A stretch of DNA of 64,000 bases. Source: a virus. The stretch is from the IMG/VR virus record IMGVR_UViG_3300027749_000040, positions 62,001 through 126,000 of that record; one strand, written 5' to 3'. The number at the start of each line of letters is the position of its first letter. The first letter of the stretch is position 1. The notes under the pieces were generated by a model that did not search any database, was not told the origin of the DNA, and saw nothing but the letters and a program-made list of their open reading frames with translations. This document shows, piece after piece, positions 25,837 through 34,158 of the stretch. A program made the position numbers and the translations under genes.

Positions 25837-27105
25837 ATGAGCGAAGTAATTGACAAATCAAAATCTAAGAAAAAACGTAGTGCTAAATTTGAGAATCTTG
25901 TAGGTACTACTGACCCAAAGATTGATGCACTCGCACGTGAACGATTAGTAACAGCACGTATTGGTTTGTTGTTGCGTCAATCATTTTTTGGTAATCTTGC
26001 AACTCGTTTGCAATTAGTTAATGCCGATGAGTGGTGTAGTACAGCGGCAACAGACGGCTTAAAGTTCTATTACAATAGCCGCTTCATTATGATGTTGAAG
26101 CCCAAAGAAGTTGAATTCTTAGTAGGTCATGAGGTCCTTCATGTTGTTTACGATCATATAGGTCGTAGAGGTGATCGTGATCCTCAAATCTGGAACATTG
26201 CAGATGATTATGTTGTTAATGCTGACTTGAAACGTCACAAGATTGGTCAATTCATTACCACAGTACCTTGCTTGTACGAACAAAAGTATGATGGCAAATC
26301 GGCTGAGGAAGTATATGATGACTTGATGAAAAATGTTCAAAAAATATCTATTGAAGATTTACTTGATCAAATGATTGATGATCATATGGATGGTGACGGC
26401 GATGGTGACGGTGATAATGAAGGCAAAGGCAAGCGCCCTAAGATGTCTCCTGAAGAACGTGAACGTATGCGTCAGGAAGTTAAGCAAGCGATTATCAATG
26501 CCGCACAAAGTGCAGAAGCAGGTCAACTACCCTTAGGTGTTGAACGATTGATTAAGCAAGCAGTTGACCCAGTTATGCCTTGGCGTGAACTAATTCAAAC
26601 AAACTTGACCAGTGCTATTCGCACAGACTATAGTTGGATGCGACCCTCACGTAGAGGCTGGCACATGGATGCTATCATGCCCGGCATGACTCCCGGTGAA
26701 GAGATTGATGTAGTTGTTGCTATTGACATGAGTGGTTCTATTAGCAATAGTCAAGCACAAGCATTCTTGGGTGAGATCGGTGGTATGATGGATAGTTTTG
26801 ATGGTTATAAGGTTCATGTATTTTGTTTTGATACTGAGACATATAACCCACAAGACTTCACTAGTGAAAATCTTGATTCAATTGACTCATACGAACCGAT
26901 GGGCGGTGGTGGTACTGACTTTGATAGCATCTTTGATTACTTGAAGAAAGTAGGCAACGTGCCCAATCGATTGATTTGTTTCACTGACGGCTACCCCTGT
27001 GGTAGTTGGGGTGATCCAGACTATTGTGATACAACTTGGATCATTCACGGTGACCCTAATCCAAATCCCCCATTCGGTACATATGCGCTTTATGATGACA
27101 AATGA
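25837..27105 (+). CDS. VWA-domain protein with metallopeptidase-like N-terminal domain (MoxR partner)
   Basis: The 422-residue product combines an HEVLH zinc-binding motif at 98-102 with a C-terminal von Willebrand A domain whose MIDAS motif is DMSGS (297-301), followed by GGGGTDF and ICFTDGYP. This is the DUF2201-type architecture. A low-complexity acidic linker (MDGDGDGDGD) separates the halves. Such proteins are partners of MoxR ATPases, and the ATPase gene lies one transcription unit upstream. They are known in marine phages, where their role is not established. The HEVLH may be a true protease site or a structural relic. Confidence 0.85.
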   Translation: MSEVIDKSKSKKKRSAKFENLVGTTDPKIDALARERLVTARIGLLLRQSFFGNLATRLQLVNADEWCSTAATDGLKFYYNSRFIMMLKPKEVEFLVGHEVLHVVYDHIGRRGDRDPQIWNIADDYVVNADLKRHKIGQFITTVPCLYEQKYDGKSAEEVYDDLMKNVQKISIEDLLDQMIDDHMDGDGDGDGDNEGKGKRPKMSPEERERMRQEVKQAIINAAQSAEAGQLPLGVERLIKQAVDPVMPWRELIQTNLTSAIRTDYSWMRPSRRGWHMDAIMPGMTPGEEIDVVVAIDMSGSISNSQAQAFLGEIGGMMDSFDGYKVHVFCFDTETYNPQDFTSENLDSIDSYEPMGGGGTDFDSIFDYLKKVGNVPNRLICFTDGYPCGSWGDPDYCDTTWIIHGDPNPNPPFGTYALYDDK

Positions 27106-27230
27106 TCATGGAACTCTTACTTGAAATTATCGGGTATGGATTTATTGTATTAGTACTAATGGCAGTGTTGTATACTTTTGTTATGTTGCTAACCAAAGCT
27201 TTACAGACATTAACCAACAATGATGATTAA
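27102..27230 (+). CDS. Small single-pass membrane protein, 42 residues
   Basis: The ORF starts in an ATGA overlap with the VWA gene and overlaps the next gene by 11 bases. The product (MIMELLLEIIGYGFIVLVLM..., then LLTKALQTLTNNDD) has one hydrophobic segment of about 24 residues and a polar C-terminus. A second ATG six bases on would remove two residues. Function is unknown; context suggests a membrane anchor expressed early with the VWA protein. Confidence 0.6.
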   Translation: MIMELLLEIIGYGFIVLVLMAVLYTFVMLLTKALQTLTNNDD

Positions 27231-27465
27231 GTCTAGTGAAGAAATAATCATCTACGAAAGTCCAGATGGTGGCAAGACGGTCTACTCACGCAAGAGTGGA
27301 TCGTCTGACAGAACCATGGTAAAAGAAGACAACTCAAAAAATCATATCACTAGATGGTATGAATGGCGAGAGATTCTTAAATTAGCAGAAACAGAACCGT
27401 CATTAGCAGATTCAATCAACAAAGCAGAGATAGTATATGCCCTCGTTAAGAAAGAACAAAACTAA
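27220..27465 (+). CDS. Hypothetical protein, 81 residues
   Basis: The product has a basic, Ser-rich N-terminal half (GGKTVYSRKSGSSDR) and a helical C-terminal half. The family is not recognised. It is tightly packed in the early operon that begins at 25837; the following gene starts 29 bases before its stop. Confidence 0.65.
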   Translation: MMIKSSEEIIIYESPDGGKTVYSRKSGSSDRTMVKEDNSKNHITRWYEWREILKLAETEPSLADSINKAEIVYALVKKEQN

Positions 27466-27814
27466 ACATTATCTAGCAATGTGGGATATGCTGGGTCTTG
27501 AATGTTTATTTGATGTTGACAAACATATGAACGAACATAATGCATGGGAAAAAGAAAAGATTGTTGCTATTCTTAAAGAATCAACAACATATCCATTAAA
27601 GCCTGCAGGCATTCCTTTGCAAATGATGCTCCTTCGTGCTAGGGTTAATAGTCAACGTGCCTATGAGATTTATGAATTCAATAGCACAATGGCTTATGAT
27701 GAATTGAAAGAAGCGTTCAATGACAATCCGCAACCCATTGTTGAATGGATTAGAAATAATGGTAAAAAAGTTTATAGTGATTATCTTAAACAAGATAGAA
27801 AGATGATTGTATGA
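27437..27814 (+). CDS. Hypothetical protein, 125 residues
   Basis: The product contains MWDMLGLECLFDV near its start and a long helical region after it. I recall related sequences as conserved hypotheticals of marine T4-like phages, unverified. The ATG at 27437 gives a 29-base overlap with the previous gene; the ATG at 27479 (MWDMLGL) would remove it and is a real alternative. Confidence 0.65.
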   Translation: MPSLRKNKTKHYLAMWDMLGLECLFDVDKHMNEHNAWEKEKIVAILKESTTYPLKPAGIPLQMMLLRARVNSQRAYEIYEFNSTMAYDELKEAFNDNPQPIVEWIRNNGKKVYSDYLKQDRKMIV

Positions 27815-28221
27815 TGTATATTGGTACAAGTTTGGGTAGATGTTTGCGTAGTATCTTGTTAGGTGAAGTGTCCGAGGATGATGTTTTATTGATTATTACT
27901 CGCACTATGACTCCTGATTTAGAAGGATTTATTATGGTAGTAAAACAATATTACGATGACGGTAACTACTCCTCATATCAACCGCATGAATATGACCTTT
28001 CGGTCAAATCTTGGGAAGAAGTAGAAGCACTTGCAACAGATTTATATACTACTGGCAAGATTCATCAACCTAGAAACTTTGCAACTTTGGGTAGTCAGTT
28101 CATTCACCCCGGTCTACGCAATGATATTTGGATAGAGGTATCTCCTAAAAATCGTAATACTACACCTGCAGTAGTTGAAGCATATGAAAAATTCAAGGTG
28201 CTGGATGCACTAACAAAATGA
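27811..28221 (+). CDS. Hypothetical protein, 136 residues
   Basis: Tandem ATGs at 27811 and 27814 give an overlap with the upstream stop. The product begins M(M)YIGTSLGRCLRSIL and has a KSWEEVEALATDLYTTGK helix in the middle; no catalytic motif is visible. The block from 27102 to 28466 behaves as a run of small coupled genes. Confidence 0.65.
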   Translation: MMYIGTSLGRCLRSILLGEVSEDDVLLIITRTMTPDLEGFIMVVKQYYDDGNYSSYQPHEYDLSVKSWEEVEALATDLYTTGKIHQPRNFATLGSQFIHPGLRNDIWIEVSPKNRNTTPAVVEAYEKFKVLDALTK

Positions 28222-28466
28222 TAGAATATGAAGTTGATCCTGTAGTATGGTTTGCTGAACGACAACTTGATTATCCTCCTGTACATTTTGTTTCGGTATC
28301 CACTCCATTGAATTCAGAATCAAAACAATGGATATTGAATAAGTTGCGTGGTAGATTTGCTGTTACAGTAGATACTACTGATTTTTTATTTAACATGGAT
28401 TCATTGGGATGTGTCAGTTTTGAAGATCCCAAAGAAGCTACACTTTTTGAATTGACATGGTCATGA
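28218..28466 (+). CDS. Small protein of the DA-x-F-x-L-x-W type, 82 residues
   Basis: The product ends SFEDPKEATLFELTWS. This tail resembles the C-termini of the small proteins at 57668 (NEHDAIHFSLRWL) and 58780 (KAQDAEWFILRWK), suggesting one dispersed family with a strand-helix-strand end. It overlaps both neighbours by four bases. Function is unknown. Confidence 0.65.
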   Translation: MIEYEVDPVVWFAERQLDYPPVHFVSVSTPLNSESKQWILNKLRGRFAVTVDTTDFLFNMDSLGCVSFEDPKEATLFELTWS

Positions 28467-29695
28467 AAAAATTATTAACTAGTTTATTACTTTTACTTTT
28501 AATATTAACTGGATGCGGAGGGGGAGGGGCAACGCCTAATAGTAATCCTGTTGATCCGATACCTGTTAAACCTCAACCAATATCTCAATTTAACCCCCCG
28601 GCAACAATCCCCACTGATAAGTTTAGATTAGCCCGAATAGATTATAGATATGATACCCCTATCGATAATAAAGACATAAACGGGTATCACACTACATCAT
28701 ATGAATCTGTAAAACCAACTTTAAACAGAATTAAAGAAATAGGTTTTAATGGAGTTATTGTTCAACTACAAACACCTGTTAACAAATATACCGGACTTGT
28801 AAGTTTAAATGACCAGCCTACCGATAATAAAACTATTCCTAAAGATATTTGGAAGTTGGTTGATTATGCAAAATCTCAAGGATTATATGTTTGGATATCC
28901 TTAAGAATTGTAGATAGTGTAACAGATGTAGAACTGACACCTGACTTTAAAAAATATACTGAACAACAAATGTTTAATAGTATCATTGCTTATCAGAAAA
29001 ATATTGCAACTATTGCTCAACAACATGCGGTAGATGGAATATTTATAAGTGAGGGTAATAGTAACTTAGAATCATATGACCATTTATTTTATTGGCAACA
29101 ATTAATCTCTGAATTAAGAAAAGTTTATTTTGGTAAATTATCGTATGCTAGTGGGTTGCTTGAACAAACTGCAATATGGAATCATGTTGACTATGCAAGT
29201 TTTTATTTAAATGGGGGTTTATCAAAGACTCCCGTATATGACTTAAAAACAATTGTTAATTTATACACAAATGATGTATATAGTATAAATCAAATACAAA
29301 GGATAAAAGATATTTATATGGTATATGGTAAAAAATTTATTATAACAACATTACCTTTAATGTCAGACACTGGTGTTGGTATGGTGCCTGTTGGATTTTG
29401 GGATATGATGATTAGTAATATTTGGACAACTCAAAAACAAAATATTAATCCACAAATACAATTGTTAAAAATTCAAGCATTCCTTGAAGTGATACATCGC
29501 AGTATACCTGACATTACAGCCGGCGTTGCATTTGGTGAGTTTAGCCCTTGGTTAGAAGAAGTTAATTTTAGTAAACCAGAGAATCCGGTATATATATATT
29601 ATTGCTGTGGAATGAATTTGTCTAACAATTTAGATGCCCAAAAAACACTAAATTTTTACTTTAGTAAGCCCTGGGGCTACTCTACACTACAATAA
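28463..29695 (+). CDS. Lipoprotein with TIM-barrel glycoside-hydrolase-like domain
   Basis: The start chosen is the ATG at 28463 (ATGA overlap); an ATG at 28457 adds two residues. The roughly 410-residue product has a signal peptide ending in the lipobox LTGC, a Gly-rich then Pro-rich linker, and a C-terminal domain with TIM-barrel features: LNRIKEIGFNGVIVQLQ, KLVDYAKSQGLYVWISLRI, VDGIFISEGN. These resemble GH113-like or related hydrolases, with the Glu of ISEG a candidate catalytic acid. A phage-encoded surface lipoprotein of this kind could degrade or bind extracellular glycan. The family assignment is tentative. Confidence 0.65.
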   Translation: MKKLLTSLLLLLLILTGCGGGGATPNSNPVDPIPVKPQPISQFNPPATIPTDKFRLARIDYRYDTPIDNKDINGYHTTSYESVKPTLNRIKEIGFNGVIVQLQTPVNKYTGLVSLNDQPTDNKTIPKDIWKLVDYAKSQGLYVWISLRIVDSVTDVELTPDFKKYTEQQMFNSIIAYQKNIATIAQQHAVDGIFISEGNSNLESYDHLFYWQQLISELRKVYFGKLSYASGLLEQTAIWNHVDYASFYLNGGLSKTPVYDLKTIVNLYTNDVYSINQIQRIKDIYMVYGKKFIITTLPLMSDTGVGMVPVGFWDMMISNIWTTQKQNINPQIQLLKIQAFLEVIHRSIPDITAGVAFGEFSPWLEEVNFSKPENPVYIYYCCGMNLSNNLDAQKTLNFYFSKPWGYSTLQ

Positions 29696-29721
29696 AAAAT
29701 ATTTGATTGATTAATATCAGT

Positions 29722-29727
29722 TAAATA
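29722..29727 (+). promoter_or_regulatory. Late-promoter box (GTTAAATA)
   Basis: TAAATA predicts a start near 29733 and a leader of about 23 bases carrying AGGAG (29745-29749) before the ATG at 29756. This one has a conventional leader. Confidence 0.55.
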
Positions 29728-29755
29728 TCTTTATCATATCTGATAGGAGATTATT

Positions 29756-30418
29756 ATGTTTACACGACATGTAGGAAAACAAGGCGACCGAAAAGTTGCA
29801 GTAGTATTTCGAGAAGTGCCCGGCGAACCTCACATGTGTTTGGTTGTTCATACTGAATTATTGAACCAGCACATACACGACCCATTGATTCAATGTATTG
29901 AGAGTGACATTGGTCAAAACAGCGAACACTTAGCAGACGCATTAAATCGCACTCACACCAAAGACGGTAGAATTATTCTTCAAGTGTTGCATGGTGAAGG
30001 ACAATTAAAGAAAGTTCAAACAAGTCAGATTTTAATGACACCCTCACCTAACCAATCTATTCGATTAAATGAATTGAATACAATTTTGGATGAAATGAAA
30101 CAAGGTGAGAGTGCAGTTAAGCGTTTACAAGAATTGGACAATAGCCGCGGAATGCAAGATCCGGCTGATGTAGTTCGTAGGATGCGTGGTAATCAAGCCC
30201 CAGTTGTGCCATCAGGTGATTTACTCGGTGATGCATCACTTGCAAAACAAAGACTTGAGCAAGCACAAAAAATGGAACGTGAGGCAAAAGGATTATTAGC
30301 AGAAGCACAACGATTGACTGAAGAGGCTAAAAGTCTTGACCCTTCGGTAATATCTGTACCTTCGGTTGAAGTGAAACCAACTAAAGCAAAAAAAGCAAGA
30401 GCAAAAGTTAGTGTCTAA
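29756..30418 (+). CDS. Conserved phage protein with C-terminal coiled coil, 220 residues
   Basis: The N-terminal half (MFTRHVGKQGDRKVAVVFREVPGE) closely resembles what I remember of a conserved hypothetical of cyanophages and pelagiphages, unverified. The C-terminal half is a Glu/Lys/Ala-rich coiled coil (QRLEQAQKMEREAKGLLAEA) ending in a lysine-rich tail. A good AGGAG ribosome-binding site is present. A late box suggests a virion or assembly role. The next gene overlaps its stop. Confidence 0.75.
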   Translation: MFTRHVGKQGDRKVAVVFREVPGEPHMCLVVHTELLNQHIHDPLIQCIESDIGQNSEHLADALNRTHTKDGRIILQVLHGEGQLKKVQTSQILMTPSPNQSIRLNELNTILDEMKQGESAVKRLQELDNSRGMQDPADVVRRMRGNQAPVVPSGDLLGDASLAKQRLEQAQKMEREAKGLLAEAQRLTEEAKSLDPSVISVPSVEVKPTKAKKARAKVSV

Positions 30419-30714
30419 TGTCACCAGAATTCATCCACAAATGGGAACATATTCTTGAAGATGTAGAAAAGAATAAAATACCTGTAGAATTTATTAAGAA
30501 GCTTATCATCAAACTTCAAGGTAAGAAACAACAGACTATTAATATTCAAAAATTTCTATCACAAGGATTAAACCCGGACGATATAGAAGAAGCAGTTAGT
30601 CGCAAACTAGATGAATTGGATGACATGATAGTGAGTGTAGAATTCGTGCTGAATGTTCAAAGTATTGCAGACACCGTACAACCAGAAACTGATCGGCTAC
30701 TAGGTAAACTTTAA
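30418..30714 (+). CDS. Conserved phage hypothetical protein, 98 residues
   Basis: The product (MSPEFIHKWEHILEDVEK...) is all helical in character and overlaps the upstream stop by one base. It ends just before a terminator, so it closes the operon that starts at 29756. Function is unknown. Confidence 0.7.
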   Translation: MSPEFIHKWEHILEDVEKNKIPVEFIKKLIIKLQGKKQQTINIQKFLSQGLNPDDIEEAVSRKLDELDDMIVSVEFVLNVQSIADTVQPETDRLLGKL

Positions 30715-30721
30715 TCCAATC

Positions 30722-30748
30722 AAAAAGCCCTGAATATTCGGGGCTTTT
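30722..30748 (+). terminator. Rho-independent terminator
   Basis: AAAAAGCCC pairs with GGGCTTTT across a loop of about ten bases. Confidence 0.75.
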
Positions 30749-30757
30749 CTCATTACA

Positions 30758-30766
30758 TGATATAAT
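30758..30766 (+). promoter_or_regulatory. Extended -10 promoter for thyA
   Basis: TGATATAAT is a perfect extended -10 element; no clear -35 is visible. The predicted start, 30773, is the A of the thyA ATG. Confidence 0.65.
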
Positions 30767-30772
30767 ATAACC

Positions 30773-31672
30773 ATGAAACAATACTTAGACTTACTACAAG
30801 ATATACTAGATAACGGAGAACTTAAAGATGACAGAACTGGTGTTGGCACCTATAGTGTTTTTGGACGTCATATTCGCTTTGATTTGCGTAGGGGCTTTCC
30901 CGCAGTCACTACTAAGAAACTTGCATGGAAAGCTTGTGTCGGTGAACTACTCTGGTTCATTGAAGGATCTAGTGATGAGCGTAGATTGGCAGAACTTACC
31001 CACGGTAGTGCAGAAGGAAAGGTTACTATCTGGACGCCAAATGCGCTTGCACCGTATTGGAAACCAAAAGCGAAATTCGAGGGCGATCTCGGTCGTGTTT
31101 ACGGGGTACAATGGCGTCATTGGAACAAATATCGTACAGAAAAAAACATGGGCTCGGCGCACAAAGGCGGCACACGCCTCGCTGTTGACCAAATTGAAGT
31201 CGACCAACTATCAACCCTTATTGAGGGGTTGAAGACTGATCCTAATGGACGTAGACACATTCTAAGTGCTTGGAATGTAAGTGAGTTAGATCAAATGGCG
31301 TTGCCCCCTTGTCATGTAATGAGTCAATTCTATGTCAACAAAAATAAAGAACTATCTTGCCATATGTATCAGCGTAGTGTGGATGTTTTTCTTGGCTTAC
31401 CTTTTAACATTGCTAGCTATGCGTTACTCACTCATTTGATTGCACATCACTGTGGATTAAAAGTAGGAGAGCTTATTATTAGTTCGGGTGACACACATAT
31501 CTACAAAGACCATATTGAACAAGTTAAAGAACAATTAACACGTGAAACATATCCATTGCCTACATTGATGTTAAATGCAGAAAAGACTAACATCTTTGAA
31601 ATGACAATGCAAGACATACATTTAGAGAACTATCAAAGTCATGGCCCTATCAAAGCAACAATGGCAATCTAA
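30773..31672 (+). CDS. thyA: Thymidylate synthase
   Basis: The 299-residue product converts dUMP and methylene-tetrahydrofolate to dTMP. The active-site cysteine is C180 in LPPCHVMSQFY. DRTGVGTYSVFG at the N-terminus, the phosphate-binding RRHILSAWN and the folate-site GLPFNIASYALLTHL are all present. It is longer than the 264-residue E. coli enzyme because of an insert around residues 118-140, as in eukaryotic and T4-type enzymes. The start coincides with the predicted transcription start and no ribosome-binding site is present. Its 3' end overlaps the next gene by 32 bases. Confidence 0.97.
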   Translation: MKQYLDLLQDILDNGELKDDRTGVGTYSVFGRHIRFDLRRGFPAVTTKKLAWKACVGELLWFIEGSSDERRLAELTHGSAEGKVTIWTPNALAPYWKPKAKFEGDLGRVYGVQWRHWNKYRTEKNMGSAHKGGTRLAVDQIEVDQLSTLIEGLKTDPNGRRHILSAWNVSELDQMALPPCHVMSQFYVNKNKELSCHMYQRSVDVFLGLPFNIASYALLTHLIAHHCGLKVGELIISSGDTHIYKDHIEQVKEQLTRETYPLPTLMLNAEKTNIFEMTMQDIHLENYQSHGPIKATMAI

Positions 31673-31970
31673 CGAATTCACTAGACCCAAGTATCAGGTA
31701 CAACTATCTGATACTGGGGAAGAGATGGTAACCATTACTCAAGTAGTTCACACTATTAAGATGGGTGATGTTGAAGATCCTGATTTGTTTGTTGCTCAAC
31801 CAATTTACGAATGGCAACAAACAGAAGCCGGTAAGTGGATAATGGAAAATTCTATACCTGCTCCTAGTTGGCATCGTAATCATGACATATACAATTATGG
31901 ATATACTTATCAGATTAGAGCATATCTAACACATAAACAATTAACATTTTGGAAGTTAAAATATGAGTAA
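31641..31970 (+). CDS. Conserved phage hypothetical protein, 109 residues
   Basis: The product starts within thyA in another frame and ends in an eight-base overlap with the epimerase. The C-terminal half (PAPSWHRNHDIYNYGYTYQIRA, ending LTFWKLKYE) is rich in aromatic residues and looks like a small beta domain. I recall similar sequences in marine T4-like phages as hypotheticals, unverified. An ATG further in is possible as the start, given the long overlap. Confidence 0.65.
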   Translation: MALSKQQWQSNEFTRPKYQVQLSDTGEEMVTITQVVHTIKMGDVEDPDLFVAQPIYEWQQTEAGKWIMENSIPAPSWHRNHDIYNYGYTYQIRAYLTHKQLTFWKLKYE

Positions 31971-32937
31971 TATATTGGTTACTGGCGGACTAGGACTTAT
32001 TGGTCACAATGTAGTTAAACGACTACAAGATATGGGACATTTAGTATCTATAATGGATAACAAAACAAACTATGGAATTATTCCCCAAGATGAAATTGAT
32101 TACTTGATGGCCGAGCGAATGAAGAAGATTGATGAAACTAGTTTTATCTATGACAGAGACATTTGTGATGCAGAGGCAGTTAACTTTATCTTTAATGTAG
32201 AGCAACCAGAGATTGTTATACATATGGCTAGCTTCCCAAGACAAAAAGTAGTTAACGCAAATCCTGCTTGGGGAAGTCGTGTTATGAGTGAAGGGTTGCT
32301 CAACTTGCTGGAAGCTAGTAATAAGTATGATGTACGTAAGTTTATCTATATCAGCAGTTCAATGGTGTATGGTGACTTCACTGATGATGTAACAGAAGAT
32401 TATGATTGCAAACCTCAAGGTCAGTATGGTATATTGAAACTGGCAGGTGAAGATTTAGTCAAAGACTACACACGCAGAACTAATCTTGTCCATACAATTA
32501 TTCGTCCAAGTGCGGTCTATGGTGAACTAGATGTTGAGGATCGTGTTATTGCTAAGTTTATGCTTACTGCCATGCGGGGTGGCACATTGAATGTTAATGG
32601 TGCAAATGAAACATTAGACTTTACTTATGTTGAAGATGCCGCAGATGGCATTGTAGGTGCCGCATTAAGCGACAATACAGAGAACAAAACATATAACATC
32701 ACCAAAAGCCATAGTCGAACCTTACTTGATGCGGCTAACTTGGCAGTCAAATGTGCAGGCAAAGGCTCAATCAATGTAAGAGATAAAGATGCAGACTTCC
32801 CCAGTCGTGGTGCATTAAACATTGATGCGGCACGTAGTGACTTTAGATATGATCCTAAAGTAGACGTAGAAGAAGGCTTTCAAAAATATTATGATTGGCT
32901 TAGTACATCAAGGTACTGGCAGGATAAAATAAAATGA
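31963..32937 (+). CDS. NAD-dependent sugar-nucleotide epimerase/dehydratase
   Basis: The 324-residue product is an extended short-chain dehydrogenase: the NAD-binding motif is TGGLGLIG at the N-terminus, the catalytic Ser region is YISSSMVYGD and the YxxxK motif is YGILK. RPSAVYGEL follows in the substrate domain. Relatives interconvert UDP- or GDP-sugars. It is followed by a DegT-type aminotransferase, a common pairing for making amino-sugars. The exact substrate cannot be assigned. Confidence 0.92.
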   Translation: MSNILVTGGLGLIGHNVVKRLQDMGHLVSIMDNKTNYGIIPQDEIDYLMAERMKKIDETSFIYDRDICDAEAVNFIFNVEQPEIVIHMASFPRQKVVNANPAWGSRVMSEGLLNLLEASNKYDVRKFIYISSSMVYGDFTDDVTEDYDCKPQGQYGILKLAGEDLVKDYTRRTNLVHTIIRPSAVYGELDVEDRVIAKFMLTAMRGGTLNVNGANETLDFTYVEDAADGIVGAALSDNTENKTYNITKSHSRTLLDAANLAVKCAGKGSINVRDKDADFPSRGALNIDAARSDFRYDPKVDVEEGFQKYYDWLSTSRYWQDKIK

Positions 32938-33143
32938 ATGAACTAGAAACTGCATTGAAAGCACATGATTGGTCTCTAGATGGATATAAATCTAGACTTA
33001 ACATAGACAAGTTGATGAAAGAAAATACCGAACAATCAAAATTGTTATGGGAACAATACTGTCCGTGGTCTGTTACTAACGGCGGGTATATAGCTTGGGC
33101 AAAAAATGCAAATCTCCCACTTCGGTCTAGCAAGACAGTATAA
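32934..33143 (+). CDS. Hypothetical protein, 69 residues
   Basis: The small product lies between the epimerase (ATGA overlap) and the aminotransferase (38-base overlap). It is not recognised. A helix-rich N-terminus is followed by a Trp-rich segment (WEQYCPWSVTNGGYIAW). It may be an acyl carrier-like or accessory subunit, but no phosphopantetheine Ser motif is seen. Confidence 0.55.
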   Translation: MNELETALKAHDWSLDGYKSRLNIDKLMKENTEQSKLLWEQYCPWSVTNGGYIAWAKNANLPLRSSKTV

Positions 33144-34155
33144 GAACATTGGTCCAGAGTTGCTTGATGCAACTCACCGAGCCCTTAAAGATGGACAGCT
33201 TGTAGGTGGACATTATACACGCTCGTTTGAAGAATGGCTAAAGCATCGTACTAAAACAAAGTATGCTGTTACTGTTCATAGTGGCACACAAGCATTAGAG
33301 ATTATCGCAAGATATAAAAAGAAAAAGCATAACGAAACAATGGAAGGCAATCCTAAAGTTGGTATACCTAATTTAACTTATCCAGCAACATTGAACTCAT
33401 TCTTAACTGCAGGCTGGGATATAGAGTTAGTTGATACTGATAAAAATGGAATCATTGAAAAATACATAGTAGGATACACGTGTGTCATGGGTTATGCAGG
33501 TCGTAAGCCTTGGCCTATTGCAGGGTATACTAGCGCAAATGCAGTGATTGTAGACGGAGCACAACATTGGTTAGTATGTGACGGAGATGTTGGTAGTGGT
33601 ATGTCTATTAGTTTTGATCCTACAAAAAACTTACCTAGTTCAGGTAATGGTGGTGCAATTGTAACAAATGACGAACAACTATATCTGTTTGCCGCAACAT
33701 ACAGAGACAACAACAAACCTGCATTCCATGATGCAGGAACTAACAGCAAGATGAGTGAACAAGATTGTGCTCAGATTCTTGTTAGAGCAAAGTATATTGA
33801 TGGATGGCAAAAGCGTAGAAGTGAGATTTCCAAGTATTGGTGTAATGCGTTCAGAGAACTACCATTAACTTGTCTGTCTGACACAACAACTCCTCATGCA
33901 CATCAAAAGTTTGTGTTATATTTACCTGATCGTAATAGCTTACATACTCATTTATTGACTGATGGTATTGATAGTAAGATTCATTATGAGTATGTACTAG
34001 GTGACTTACCTACAGCAAAGAATTTACCAAAGCCTGACTTGTTATCTACTAGCGTAATGCTAAGTCGCGGTGTGTTAAGTTTACCAATCTATCCTGAATT
34101 AACTGATGTAGAAGTTGATTATATAGCTGAGAAGGTTCATGAGTTCTATAAATAA
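33106..34155 (+). CDS. DegT/DnrJ/EryC1-family PLP aminotransferase
   Basis: The 349-residue product has the family hallmarks: a GG-HYTRSFEEWL start, VHSGTQALEI (PLP-phosphate binding), VDGAQHW (Asp holding the pyridine N), and SFDPTKNLPSSGNGGAIV with the Schiff-base lysine in DPTKNL. Family members aminate keto-sugars attached to nucleotides. It follows an epimerase/dehydratase and precedes a radical SAM gene, so an unusual amino-sugar is the likely product. It is shorter than typical members (370-400 residues). Confidence 0.9.
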   Translation: MQISHFGLARQYKNIGPELLDATHRALKDGQLVGGHYTRSFEEWLKHRTKTKYAVTVHSGTQALEIIARYKKKKHNETMEGNPKVGIPNLTYPATLNSFLTAGWDIELVDTDKNGIIEKYIVGYTCVMGYAGRKPWPIAGYTSANAVIVDGAQHWLVCDGDVGSGMSISFDPTKNLPSSGNGGAIVTNDEQLYLFAATYRDNNKPAFHDAGTNSKMSEQDCAQILVRAKYIDGWQKRRSEISKYWCNAFRELPLTCLSDTTTPHAHQKFVLYLPDRNSLHTHLLTDGIDSKIHYEYVLGDLPTAKNLPKPDLLSTSVMLSRGVLSLPIYPELTDVEVDYIAEKVHEFYK

Positions 34156-34158
34156 CTG

